From Acestrorhynchus altus (Eukaryota; Chordata; Actinopteri; Characiformes; Acestrorhynchidae), in the NCBI GenBank assembly GCA_034509495.1, contig JAVGWO010000026.1, positions 6,582,490-6,646,489 on the forward strand: 64,000 nt of DNA, written 5' to 3'. Both the position numbers and the translations under genes were made by a program. Positions 53,201 to 63,314 of the stretch are shown here, piece after piece. The notes beneath the pieces are model-generated. The model had not been told where the DNA came from. It saw nothing but the letters and a program-made list of their open reading frames with translations, and did not search any database. Position 1 is the first letter of the stretch; each line of letters opens with the position of its first letter.

Positions 53201-54420
53201 GCAGGGTCCAGAGTCTTCCTCAGAACCCTAGTCTTCACCTTGTGTTTCTTTTCAGGGAGCAAGGTCAGCTTGATGTAAGGGTCAGAGGTCAAGGACTGCT
53301 CATCTGTGGGGGACAGCCCATGCGCCTCCTTGATGTGCACCATGAAGGCCTTCTTCTCAAAGTTGTACTCGAGAGAAAAGAAGAGGGTTCCCAAGCCGCC
53401 TTCCTTGTCATGGGGCTTGTCCAGGGCTGGGGTGGGTGTCTGGCTGGACAGGCTGCTTTCTGGGGTAGCAGCCTCCTGACTGCCCCCCTGACCAAACCCT
53501 GGGTGTGGGGATGGGATGTCCAAGTCTGGAGAGCTTCGCACTTTGGGATGAAGTGCAGCTGGGGGCTTGAAGGCAAAGTTTCCATTTAGGTCTCGTTTCT
53601 CGAGATCCAAGTGGAGCACAGGGCGTCCACTGGTGGGACTGGGGCTGTTTTTTCCCTGTGTGGAGTCAGATGTTTTCTCTCCAGCAAACTTTTTCTTACC
53701 ATTCAAGCTCTCGGGGTAGATGTCCACCCCCTTCAACATGTGTACAAACTTGTAAGGTGGAGTCTTGGTGCTGCTCTTGTTGGTCTTGCGTTGGCAGCAA
53801 ATCCAGGCGAAGGCAGAGACGCTGAAGACCAGGCCAAAAACACTGACCACAGCCACACTCACTGGGACCTCCGCTGAGGGGCACAATAAAGACACAGCTA
53901 CACGTCAGCATGTTTATCTGAATAGAAGCCTTCTGCCATATTAATCAGCATAAATATTTTAGGTTTACAAAAAAAAAATCTTCAAATTCAACCAGTGATT
54001 CACAGATTTATACTACATATAAAGGTTGCAGAAAAGGCTATTTGGAGCAAAGCTTAAGAATATAAATGGCAGGTTTTCTGAAGCAGTAGATTTAGGTTCT
54101 AATCCTGGATAACCACTGCTTTGCAGTTTTTCAACTCTTTACCAAGTGCACCTGATCCAGCTCATCAGGTACTCATGCACCAAGCACTTCAGGAAATGAG
54201 GGCAGAAAAGCAAGCAAGGCATAGGTTTGCATATGGACATATATGTCCCTGCCAATATTTCACATAACTAGGGTGAGCAGATGCCCTCCTTTCCCCAGGC
54301 ATGTTGTCTTTTCCCTCTGGGAATTCTAAATTGTGTAAAATGCCCCGGAACTTGTTTTCATTTATGACATTTATCCACAGTTACTGCTCTGTCTCAGTGG
54401 TTGTGTAGAGACATACATAT

Positions 54421-54461
<41 letters not shown>

Positions 54462-55389
54462 AGATTAACTGCATCCCAAAAAATGGTAAATTGTCACTGA
54501 GATGTATTCTATTTGCAGTACTTCTATACGGGGACTAGACAAGTTGTGATCATGTATTTGTGCATCTGTATCAGCAATGGATGCAACTTAAAGTAGCTGA
54601 ATGCATTCATTAGAGGGGATGTCCACAAACATTTGGATTTATAGGGTAAATTTCCTGGAGCGAGACTAAGCCTAGTCCTGGATTATATTTCCCTTTAGAC
54701 ACTGGATTTTCCAGAACACTTTTCACTCTTTATTGTGTCTGTTTGTTCATATTCATTGGTTTTCACAGTGTGATCAGAGTGGTCCTGACCAGCACGGAGA
54801 CATATGCCTGAAATAGTTCAGGAGAGTGGGTCACCAGATTGGAGTTGAAAGCACTGCTCTGAAGAACCTTTTGATGGCTTTAAAGACCCAATTGAAACTA
54901 CTCAATTGTAGCTCCAAAAAACCTATTTGCTTTGGATTTATTTTAAGAGTGTAAGTTAGTGTAAACAATTCCTGCCTCCCTCTCGTACAACACGTAATTT
55001 AGTACAGTTAGTACAAACTGTGCCAATGCATTGGAGACGACACGTAAGTATCCTGATATCGTGACTGACGTAGTTGGCTGTGAGTCAGGAATGCCAGAAC
55101 ATCCTGAGAACAACATGGTAGCTTCATATCTACTGGAACCTGCCAAGAGCTCCTTCTTCACACCTCAGTTGGGCTCATAAATTCTAAACTTTAGCATGTG
55201 ACTGAAAGGACTTTCTTTCTGTCAGACCCTGCGTTTAATATATACAGAGAGGATTCTCTGCAACGTGTGCCCACTGGTGAGGTGACCATGATGGTGTAAT
55301 ACCCCTGCACTGGACGAGAGTGGAAATTTCCTACTGCATGGTGGGTGCATCTCTCAGTGGAATTAAACCCTTGCACCCCTTCTCCTCTG

Positions 55390-55436
<47 letters not shown>

Positions 55437-55991
55437 ATGTCTTTGTGAGGTGTGTGACCATATCTAACCATTGCTCTGTTCTCCTAAAGCAAGCCCACCA
55501 AGATCAAACCTCCCAGCTCCTACTTTCTCGCACAGAAGATAAGATATGCTTTCCCACCTTCTCTCTTGTGCTTCCCCACCCACAGCCCCCATGCCCACAG
55601 CCTCCATGCCCACACCCAGCAATGCTGGGGTGGGAATGACTCAGTGAAGGAGCTCCACCAGGAGTGATTCCAGAGGAAAACACTCCTTTGGTTCCTTAAA
55701 GAGGCTCCCAGTGAGTGACTCTCTTAACAACGTGAGGATTTGTAGACCAGACAGTGGCTTCATCAGGCAGTCTATAGTAATGACGTCATGGTCTACTTGT
55801 AGGCATCGCGCGTGCCGAAGCGCGAGACAGGCGTCTTCGAGCGTCAGAGACTCAATGGTGATGGGATGGCAAACTGGAGAAGATATGTCCAGTTTGCCAG
55901 TATGTCCTGGTTGAGCCGGTGGTTTGGGCTGCAGAGCCCTGCTGCAGCTGTACTCACCGAACTGCGCGCGCTCAGCGGCCACCGGAGCCAT
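49916..55991 (-). CDS. syt4: Synaptotagmin-4, complete, 4 exons
   Basis: Syt4 is a vesicle membrane protein with two C2 domains, found on dense-core and post-Golgi vesicles in neurons. Exons on the minus strand: 55991-55958, 53873-53005, 51318-51198, 50226-49916; phases match and give 444 aa. The start MAPVAAERAQF aligns with mammalian Syt4 MAPITTSREEF. A membrane segment lies at about residues 14-38, then ICCQRK and YKFVHMLKGVDIYPE, the juxtamembrane block shared by Syt4 and Syt11. HLDLEKRDLNGNF points to Syt4. C2A spans about 172-300 and C2B about 306-440, ending AKWHALSED. Ser262 (VLSFDRF) replaces an aspartate that binds calcium in Syt1, as in mammalian Syt4. In C2B, Pro405 sits where Syt1 has another ligand. 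The linker before C2A is Pro/Ser-rich and makes it slightly longer than mammalian Syt4 (425 aa). Confidence 0.96.
50232..50283. repeat. (GA)n microsatellite at a syt4 splice site
   Basis: A 52 bp GA array. On the syt4 sense strand it is a (CT)n polypyrimidine tract ending five bases before the exon. Confidence 0.96.
50284..50690 (-). other. syt4 intron 3, part without repeat
   Basis: Unremarkable intron sequence; nothing further seen. Confidence 0.45.
50695..51120. repeat. Degenerate minisatellite, unit about 30-35 bp, in syt4 intron 3
   Basis: Repeated theme 'cttcagattaggaagatatc' with tcaagt or tcaaat endings. Ten or more diverged units run up to ~75 bp from exon 3. Confidence 0.85.
51198..51318 (-). 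CDS. syt4: syt4 exon 3 (C2B start)
   Basis: Acceptor tgtag, donor GTGAGT, phase 0 in and 1 out. It encodes GRGELLLSLCYQSTTSTLTV and LKARHLPKTDPNGPS, the first strands and loop of C2B. Confidence 0.95.
51319..53004 (-). other. syt4 intron 2
   Basis: 1.7 kb. Short open frames such as 51677-51928 have no protein character that I recognise. No repeat family seen. Confidence 0.5.
53005..53873 (-). CDS. syt4: syt4 exon 2 (membrane segment, linker, C2A)
   Basis: Acceptor cctcag, donor GTAAGA, phase 1 in and 0 out. This 869 bp exon carries the transmembrane segment, the Pro/Ser-rich linker and the whole C2A domain, ending DIIKRNVR. Confidence 0.96.
54423..54458. repeat. (GA)n microsatellite
   Basis: A 36 bp GA array. 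Confidence 0.94.
55393..55435. repeat. (CA)n microsatellite
   Basis: A 43 bp CA array. Confidence 0.95.
55958..55991 (-). CDS. syt4: syt4 exon 1 (coding part)
   Basis: ATG at 55991-55989 and 11 codons, donor GTGAGT, phase 1 out. The surrounding 55930-56120 is CpG-containing, fitting a promoter-proximal exon. Confidence 0.9.
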
Positions 55992-56179
55992 CGCTGTCCG
56001 CGGTGCTGAAACCAGCCTGACCCTGCTCTCCGCTGGAGCCCGGGGAGCCTGAGTGTATGGGAACGCCGAGACAAGCAGAACGCACAGTTCTGTAAGGAGC
56101 AGCTGGAACAGCTGGAACACAGTCCTCCTCCTCAGAGCACCCGCCCGAGCTGACAGTCAGAGCTATATGACCGAGGAAC

Positions 56180-56181
<2 letters not shown>

Positions 56182-56219
<38 letters not shown>

Positions 56220-56242
56220 CTCGCTCTCTCTCTCTCTCGCTC
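56182..56242. repeat. (CT)n microsatellite upstream of syt4
   Basis: A ~60 bp CT array with several CG interruptions, ~190 bp upstream of the syt4 ATG. On the sense strand it is a GA tract in the likely promoter region. Confidence 0.94.
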
Positions 56243-56344
56243 TGATGCTCTGACGCAGTTCTGACGAAGGCTGGGGCTGAAATCACTGCCCTGCCATCCA
56301 ACACAACAAGGAGAATCAATCACCCTGATTGCTGTCTTGGCCTC

Positions 56345-56348
<4 letters not shown>

Positions 56349-56381
<33 letters not shown>
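56349..56381. repeat. (GT)n microsatellite
   Basis: A ~33 bp GT array. Confidence 0.93.
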
Positions 56382-56384
<3 letters not shown>

Positions 56385-56499
56385 CAAGATAAAACCGCTA
56401 ATTATTTAAAGGTTCTGATATAAACAGTCTAATATCATCTCTATTTGGATGGCATGATCGTGCATGAGCCTGCTTTCACATCACAGCCAGTTGTGGTGA

Positions 56500-56690
56500 G
56501 GTGCACTAGCACTAGGATCTGACGATTACAGGTTTAAATCCCAGGTCATGCTATTTGCCCTTGGCAGTCTAATGCACCAGTACTATGAGGGTCGCAGGTT
56601 CAAATCCCAGGTCTACTTCCCATCAGCAGCCAGTGTCCAAGAGAGCAAAATTACGGTCTAATGCACTAGAACTAAGACCCGACACATTTC
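56500..56690 (+). mobile_element. tRNA-derived SINE-like, tandem tRNA-like units
   Basis: Units at ~56500-56547, 56564-56613 and a partial one at 56656-56684. Each carries a tctaatgcac(t/c)ag-like stretch. The first two end with a B-box-like aggttcaaatcccaggtc. They resemble the middle and T-arm of a Leu-type tRNA, but no complete cloverleaf was seen. Confidence 0.5.
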
Positions 56691-56960
56691 AAAAGTATTT
56701 GATGGTGCACCATCATTTTAGAGAGCACAACCTGGATTGACCTATGGAGCTTTTCTAACCCATGCCTGGCATTAGGCTTGGTGCCAGAATTTTCTTGATG
56801 ATCTGCTGGAGTTCTGTTCTATTGGCATCATTCTGGGCCTAGATAAGCTGCGTGTGTGCATTTGCACATCTGTGTCAGCAATGGTTGCTAATTAAAGTAG
56901 CTTACTGCATTTATTACAAAGAGTATTTAAGAACATTAGGATATGGAGTGTTTAATCATT
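56691..56960 (-). repeat. Family A-like repeat fragment, inverted
   Basis: The themes gatggtgcaccatcatttta, 'ctggcattaggcttggtgcc' and 'attaaagtagcttactgcat' match inverted or sense parts of the dispersed family A. Boundaries are uncertain. Confidence 0.4.
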
Positions 56961-59900
56961 AAGTTGGCATTCAGGGCACGTTGAAAGGAAATCCTTCTAT
57001 ATTTCATATTTCTAACACATATAGCTTACATTATTCTTATGAGACCAAGTATTGTCAGAACATGACTGTCACTCCAAAAACCTTGACATGCTCCAAAATG
57101 ACAAGGTTTTTCCTTTACATTGTCTTCAAAATTCAAGATTTTCTCTTTTCCCTGTAAAGTTGTCATTTCGGAGATAAATTACATTGCTTATCTGAGCAGA
57201 AATTGTGCTTGACCTGTAAACACACTATATCAGAATAAACACAAATACACATAAACTCAGTAGCCTTAATTATGAGTCCTGCAGAATCTATTATTAATTA
57301 TAATATCTTGTAGAGTTCCGTAGGGTTCAAATTTAGGGTCCATTTTAGAGAGCGAAGAACTGAAGTGTGGGCTTACTTATAGGGTCTAATGGGATAAATT
57401 ATGGATATGTTGATTAGAAGAACAGTTAGAAGAACACAAGTTTGTTTGCTGACCTTCTCTGTGAACTGCAGTTACTGTATGGATTCCACAAGCGGCTCAC
57501 CTGATTTACTGTGATAGATGGATTATCACTGTCAACACACTCCTACACATAAAACCACACACAAAACCACAATTTGTTTGTTTCCTTTCATTTTTTATTT
57601 GAATATTTTTTATTTTAATGGTTTTCTGTTAAATGACAGATTAATAGCTGAACATATCAGTGTCTTAGATGACTCAGACTTTAGCACGGTACTGTATGTG
57701 CAGCAAGCCCATTCTTCATGGTCAGGTTTGTTGTTGGACTGAGATGAACGGTCTTAATATCTTCCAGTAAACATTTCTCATGGCCTCAGGAGGAATCATG
57801 TCTGGTCAATATGACTGTGCTGAAGAAACACGTCTGTAATAAGACTGCACTGAGCAAATAACAAACAAAGAGTCACACAGTCAAACAACACATATCAGTG
57901 TATATCTTACAGTGTGTCCTCCATAATCTACACCAAACATGAACCTGACAGTTCTTCAGGTTGGAAAAACCTTCATACTAAAGCTCAGCTTCTTTCATTT
58001 CCCTTATGGTAAAGTGGGTCCAAATCTTAGGGTGAACTATAGATGCATGGTTATAATTTATAGAGAACACTTTACCCCTTTGTGCTTCTGTGTGCTTCCA
58101 GGTTTTTACATTTGGGATTATGAAATGGAGCGCTGCATGGCGGGGAACACAGTGCACTGGACAGATACATAAAAAGCTGTTTTCTTTATTCAGTGATTTT
58201 AAGACTCCGTAAGCTATACACAGAATCCATTTACGTTCAGTAAATAACAATGATTATCTCCTTATACAGTGGCATCTATCAGTATTATGTGTTAAAAGCA
58301 GGAAAAATGGGCATGCATGTATCCAAGAGAGGTGTGGGTTTTGTGGGGTTTGTTTGAAATCTTTGCAAATTTATAAAAAAAACCCCCACAAAACTCAAGG
58401 ACATTGTAAGAGTTGGTTATCTCCTTGGTTATCTCTGTTATCTTTCTACATTGCTGCAGTTATTGTTCTCTTGACCCTGTTCTGTAGCAGTCAGTCAAGT
58501 GAACCCAGGAGAATACATTCCACATCACTGTGACACTACCACTAGCCCTCACAGTGCCTTTTTGATGACTGGCATCCATGACATCTTGAAGTCCGTACAA
58601 CACATGATACCTACTTATCAGCCTGAAACAATTGGTATTGTGATTCTTTGTACAGTGTCACACATTGACAGTCGCCTAAGGTCCAGTTAGCAAGCTCACA
58701 TGCCCAGGTTAGTCGGTTGTCAATGAGTTACCAGGGGCACTCTAATGGATTTTATGCTCCCATATTCCATGGAGTTTAAAGGATGCTGCACTGACCTGTG
58801 GGATATAAACATGGGGGTCCTGCATTGAAGGTGGATGAGATTTCTGCCACTTGTGTGTTTGCATAGACAGTTATAATCAGATGATGCTTGTCCTGACCAT
58901 TAAATGGTAATACCTTTTGTGACATATTCCTGGTACATTGGACACTGTAGATTGAGGAATTTTAAATGCCAGTACAGCATTGGAAATGGAATATTCTATC
59001 CATCTGGCACCCACTACCATCTCACGTAAACTCTCATAATACGGGTTTAGGTGTTCCCAAGCCAGCCCTTGAGGTAATGCCACCTTATAATCAATTTATG
59101 TACTGCTGTCACGTGACGTTTGGCTTGTCAGTGTATAATAGCAGTTGAGTGTGGACCTACATATAGGTTTGAAAGGGTTTGAAGAGTTCAAGATTTAGCC
59201 ACTGATAACCATGGATAAAAGATTCATTCTATGATTGTAATGAACACAGTATGATTACTGTATGTAATGAACACGGTATGATTATGTTAATCATGCTGTC
59301 ATAGTGATTCTGACCTGGTTTGACACCCCTGGTCAAGAGGGCAGGCCGCAGCTGGGTCATTGGAAGGTCTCCTCTCTGCCTTTTTGTTCATTTTCACAGA
59401 CATGAGCTGCTCCTCCCTTTCGGTTTTATATTGCAATGTGGGATAACAGTGTCCTTCATAACCACACTCAAAAAAAGACCAGTTCTGGTCATTGAGATTT
59501 GTCTGCACTCAACACTTTTATTGATGTTACATCCTCAGTTAGTAATTAGAAGTCAGTATTACTAATAAGCTGTGTCTGAAACTGTGTCTTGTTCACAATC
59601 CCCTACAAGCAAGGTAGTGAACAAGATGGATCCCTATTTATGTTTTAGGGCACTACTGAGCATATCAGCCATCTGTCTCTGGGAGTCGTAAAGTGGAATC
59701 TGCATGTGATTTTGAGGGCACTATAATTACCCATAACACAATAGTAATTTATAGTAAACATGAGATGAATGTGGACCAAAATGCATCACAAGTCTTGTAA
59801 CTAAGCAACACAGTGGAAAGAAATGGAGGTGACGTCGTTTGCTCATGTAAACCAGTGATAGTTTGGAAGCACTCTCTGCTGTGATGTTCACGTTTTTTCC

Positions 59901-60100
59901 ATGAACTGTGTTAATGGAAGGCTTATGTTCCTAAACAACATTCAGAGATTATTCCATGCACAGCACAATACTTAGTGCAGTTTTAATCATAACCATTCAC
60001 ATTCTTCTTTGAGATTATTGTCTGGTTGCAAAGTAGAAGTAGCATGTACACAATAATTCAACTACAATCTGATTTAATCAGAATACCACAGCAGAAACAG
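56961..60100. other. Intergenic region between syt4 and vbp1
   Basis: AT-rich with no supported gene. A short Tc1 inverted-repeat remnant (tttgaaatctttgcaaattt) lies at about 58350-58375. A repeat-like stretch at 58850-59100 ends 'atctggcacccactaccatc'. Confidence 0.45.
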
Positions 60101-60104
60101 GAGA

Positions 60105-60755
60105 ATTTACATTTCAGAGTTTAACATTTCAGAGTTGATTTTAACTTTCAAATTGTTATTTTAACACATTGGGATTTAAATGGTGTTCAGTGTTGGAGTT
60201 ATTTGATAGAGCACTGGTGATACAGCGCTGTTCAACTCTGCAACGACTTAATTCAACCTCACTGACCCTTGCGAATTCCTGGTATGCGGGTGTCTCAACT
60301 GCTTAACTTCTGGTGGGGGGCACTGCGTTCACAATCTCCCCTGATCAGGCAGATGTGGCCTGGTGGTTAGAAAATCCGCCTTGTAACTGTAAGGATGCTG
60401 TTTCGAATGCTTCAACTGGCAGGGAATAACTGAAATGCTACCCAGTGTATGAACCCACTAGTGTGTGTATGAGTTAAATGTGGAGTTAGCTATTTATAGT
60501 GTACATAGCTTAACATTTTTATGGAGTTAAATGAATACTTATAAAATAGTAATACAACTCAGAGCAGTGTTGATTTACTACTCCCTTAGAGTTATTTTAG
60601 AGTGTAAATTTTGCTTATTTAGAGTTTAAAAAAGCAGCTCTGATGTGGTGATAAATGTTTAACTATTTTAAAAGTGTTGATTTAACTCTGTGAAGGTATA
60701 TAAACTGTTGAAATCAACTCTGTGTTAGTTAATTTAACACTGGATTTTTGCTGTC
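60105..60755. repeat. Dispersed AT-rich element with 'aactct/taacac' motifs, split by a SINE
   Basis: Alternating gagttgatttta, tttaacac, gtgttgatttaactctgtg and similar motifs occur in both orientations. A tRNA-derived SINE interrupts it at 60350-60490. Confidence 0.55.
60350..60490 (+). mobile_element. tRNA-derived SINE, degenerate
   Basis: A-box-like tgtggcctggtggttag, B-box-like gtttcgaatgcttcaactgg, and a tail with gaacccactagtgtgtgtat and gttaaatgtgga. It is the same family as 62453-62675. Confidence 0.7.
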
Positions 60756-60999
60756 ATTCAAGTGATCATGTACTGTGATCTGAGATCAGAGAATTAACAA
60801 AACAGGAAACCAGCAGGGACTCAGATTGTGGGTAAGTGCACCCAGTGTAAATGCATTGATAGGATTACTGACAAAATTTGATTTTCTGCAGTGATCAGAT
60901 TACCGATTGCATGGAAACGCACTCACTGACTAATGAGTAATTGGGATGAGCCCAACCGTTAAATACAGAACCAAGAAGATTGCTGGAAGGGGACTTCTA

Positions 61000-62450
61000 T
61001 CATTCCCATGTTGTGTGGCAAATTTAACAGTGTTTGGTCTGAAAGTTTATTTTTGGAGCTACTTTTTTTCTGAGTATTTTATTTTATTAGTATTTATTAG
61101 TATTAATATTTAATATTTTACCCCACCTTTGGTCTAGGAAAGTGGTTCTCAGTCCTGGTGGGTCTGTGTAGGGCTATTTACTGAATACAAAATCAGGCTT
61201 TTGTTTTTCCTTTGAAATACTTGGCTAATCAAAGTCTTCATTTGACATGTATAAATGAACAGAATTGAAATATTTATATATTTTTTAATCTTTGTTTATC
61301 TGTGTTTTTTTTTCTTTTCTTATAATTACTAAATAATACTTTACATCTGAGAAATCCTGCTGCAAATTGATCATCCTGTAAATGTAAACATTTTGATGAG
61401 TTGTTTGTCAAGGACATTTGTAACAATTCAAAATACTTCCAAATAAAAGGAAAGAAAAAACAGAATATCCTTTATTATTTTTTGTTATTTAGGTACGTAT
61501 CAGTATTATAACATCTCAAGACTTTAATTCTGAAATTTGAACACTGGGTGAGCAAAGAGAGCTCATCCCTTCTAATTTTCCTCTACAACCCAATATCTGT
61601 GTCAGTGATGTCATCATCACCACCCCTCTGGCTGAGTCTGCATGCATGGGGAGCATGGATACATGGACAGAGCTGTGAACATGCATTGGAAGCTCCTTTG
61701 GTATTTAAACTTGGATTTAATTCAGTTGGAAATGAGTGATAATTGAGTTAATTCACTCTTCCAGTATATGTCCCACTTTCAGTATCAGTATTTCTGTGAT
61801 ATTGTGCTCTATGTGGTGCTTTTATCAAAGACATTCATATGACTCAAAAAATGTGCTGAAATATTGTTGTTATCACTTCAAGATCTGTCCCTTTATTAAT
61901 GATCAAGCGTTCTCAACTTTAAAACCATGGGTCACACTGTTCTTCACAGCTCTGGGTCTAAAAGCAGCAGAACTGATTTAGGCCACTTCTGAAGTCGCTC
62001 CAACTCATTCACTCTTTCACTGACACACATTTCACATTGTCTGTAGTCGTGTTCACACTCTGATCTGCTGTGTCACCGTGGCAGCCCAGCGGCCCAGCAG
62101 AGCGCAGCAGCAGCCCGGAGGCAGCACTAACAGAGAGATGGGGGGATAGAGTGAGGATTAGAACAGGAAACAAAAGAAAAGATCCAATAGTGAAGAAAGT
62201 TGGAAAGAGGAAAGGGGAGTAACTGTATTCAAAAGACAGAAAGAGCAAAGAAAGAGGGGAGATGTGCTGAAATAAGGAAAAGGTCAAAGAGAAATTGAGA
62301 AAGAATAAGAGAATATTGGAAGGCAACAGAAGTGAATAGGGAAGAAAGTGTGGAAAGAGAGGAACAGAGATAAGGAATACAAGCATCTAGACTCTGTCGA
62401 GGTGACAAAGAGGTGGATAAACTGCACACTAGGAACACTAAGCTGTGCTT
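61000..62450. other. Intergenic, upstream of vbp1
   Basis: AT-rich to ~61550, then mixed sequence. A purine-rich stretch at 62130-62400 makes long pyrimidine-coded open frames on the minus strand that are not genes. No other signal. Confidence 0.45.
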
Positions 62451-62452
62451 GT

Positions 62453-62675
62453 ATAGCAGCTGTGGCCTGGTGGTTGGGGAACGGGCCTGGTGAGTGGAAG
62501 GTTGCTGGTTTGATTCCCTGAACTGGCAGGACTGAAGTGCCCTTGAGTAAGGCACTTAACTCCCTGGGCACCATAGATAGGGCTGCCCACCACTCCTGGC
62601 ATGTATGCTCACCGTCCTCTAGTGTGTGAACTCACTGTGTGGATCGGTTAAAGGTGGAGGGCAAATTCTATATGC
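62453..62675 (+). mobile_element. tRNA-derived SINE, nearly complete
   Basis: It starts tatagcagctgtggcctggt, has a B-box ctggtttgattccctgaact and the body gtgcccttgagtaaggcact. The tail is gggctgcccaccactcctgg, then ggttaaaggtggagggcaaatt. This layout is typical of an abundant otophysan SINE. Confidence 0.85.
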
Positions 62676-63084
62676 ATGTTTATGTTTTTATTAATTTACA
62701 GATGTCCATACCGACCTTGGTTGTTACTAGTATCTCAGTTAAATGTATATTTGGACTCTTCACTAGTCTATTCACACTAGTTAGGGATATTTTAGGGGGT
62801 GAGCAATGAAGCACTTCTGTGTCTCAATCTGGACAAACAATATTTTCTAAATGTCAGGAAAATAAGTACAAAAAACAAGGGCTGAGTGACAGAGACAGGA
62901 AAAATAAGGGAATGAGGAACTGAGAGAGAGCCCCTGCCCCACCCCTGTTGCTCTGATACCCCTCAGACTGGGTCAAAGTGGGCGAATGCTGCCACCTGCC
63001 GGTTCATCTGTGAACTGCTCCAAGCTTTTAATAATAAACTGTATTTGTGCCGCATGAAAACACGGTTAAAATGAATATACCGAC

Positions 63085-63245
63085 TGCAGAACGCCCTGAA
63101 ACCCCGGCACAGAGTCGAGCGGAGTGAATCAGGGCCCTCGACGGGCGTCTGTGAGGCCCTGAGTATAAAGCGGGGTCAGGCGGAGGGACCGCCCCGCGCC
63201 GCGGAAAGAGGAAGGGCTACGGCTCTTTCCAAAATGGCGGCGACC
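63085..63245 (+). promoter_or_regulatory. vbp1: vbp1 promoter-proximal CpG-rich region with YY1-type site
   Basis: The composition shifts to CG-rich here. A TATA-like tataaag lies at 63164-63170. The string aaaatggcggc at 63231-63241 matches the YY1 consensus and contains the vbp1 start codon, as in many housekeeping promoters. The transcription start is not mapped. Confidence 0.6.
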
Positions 63246-63314
63246 ATAGAGAGCAGCAACGCTGGAGCGGCGAACAAGAAAAAACACCTCGGCATCCCTG
63301 AAGCGATATTCGTG
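63234..63314 (+). CDS. vbp1: Prefoldin subunit 3 (VBP1), first coding exon; rest outside window
   Basis: Prefoldin is a six-subunit cytosolic chaperone that passes unfolded actin and tubulin to the TRiC/CCT chaperonin; VBP1 is one of its alpha-type subunits. ATG at 63234 opens 27 codons ending HLGIPEAIFV, then donor GTGAGT, phase 0. Human VBP1 has HLGIPEAVFV followed by EDVDSFMKQ at the same exon boundary. The next exon is not found before 64000. The variable N-terminus before HLGIPEA is typical of the family. Confidence 0.93.

Larger units (their letters stand above)
53874..55957 (-). other. syt4 intron 1
   Basis: 2.1 kb. It contains a GA array (54423-54458), a family A-like fragment near 54590-54650 and a CA array (55393-55435). 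A C-rich stretch lies at 55570-55625. Confidence 0.5.

Noticed and set aside
53137..53589. 150-codon plus-strand open frame
   Set aside because: It is the antisense shadow of syt4 exon 2.
62009..62574. Overlapping Leu/Ser/Phe-rich minus-strand open frames
   Set aside because: They come from a purine-rich plus-strand stretch and the SINE. There is no start context or conserved motif.
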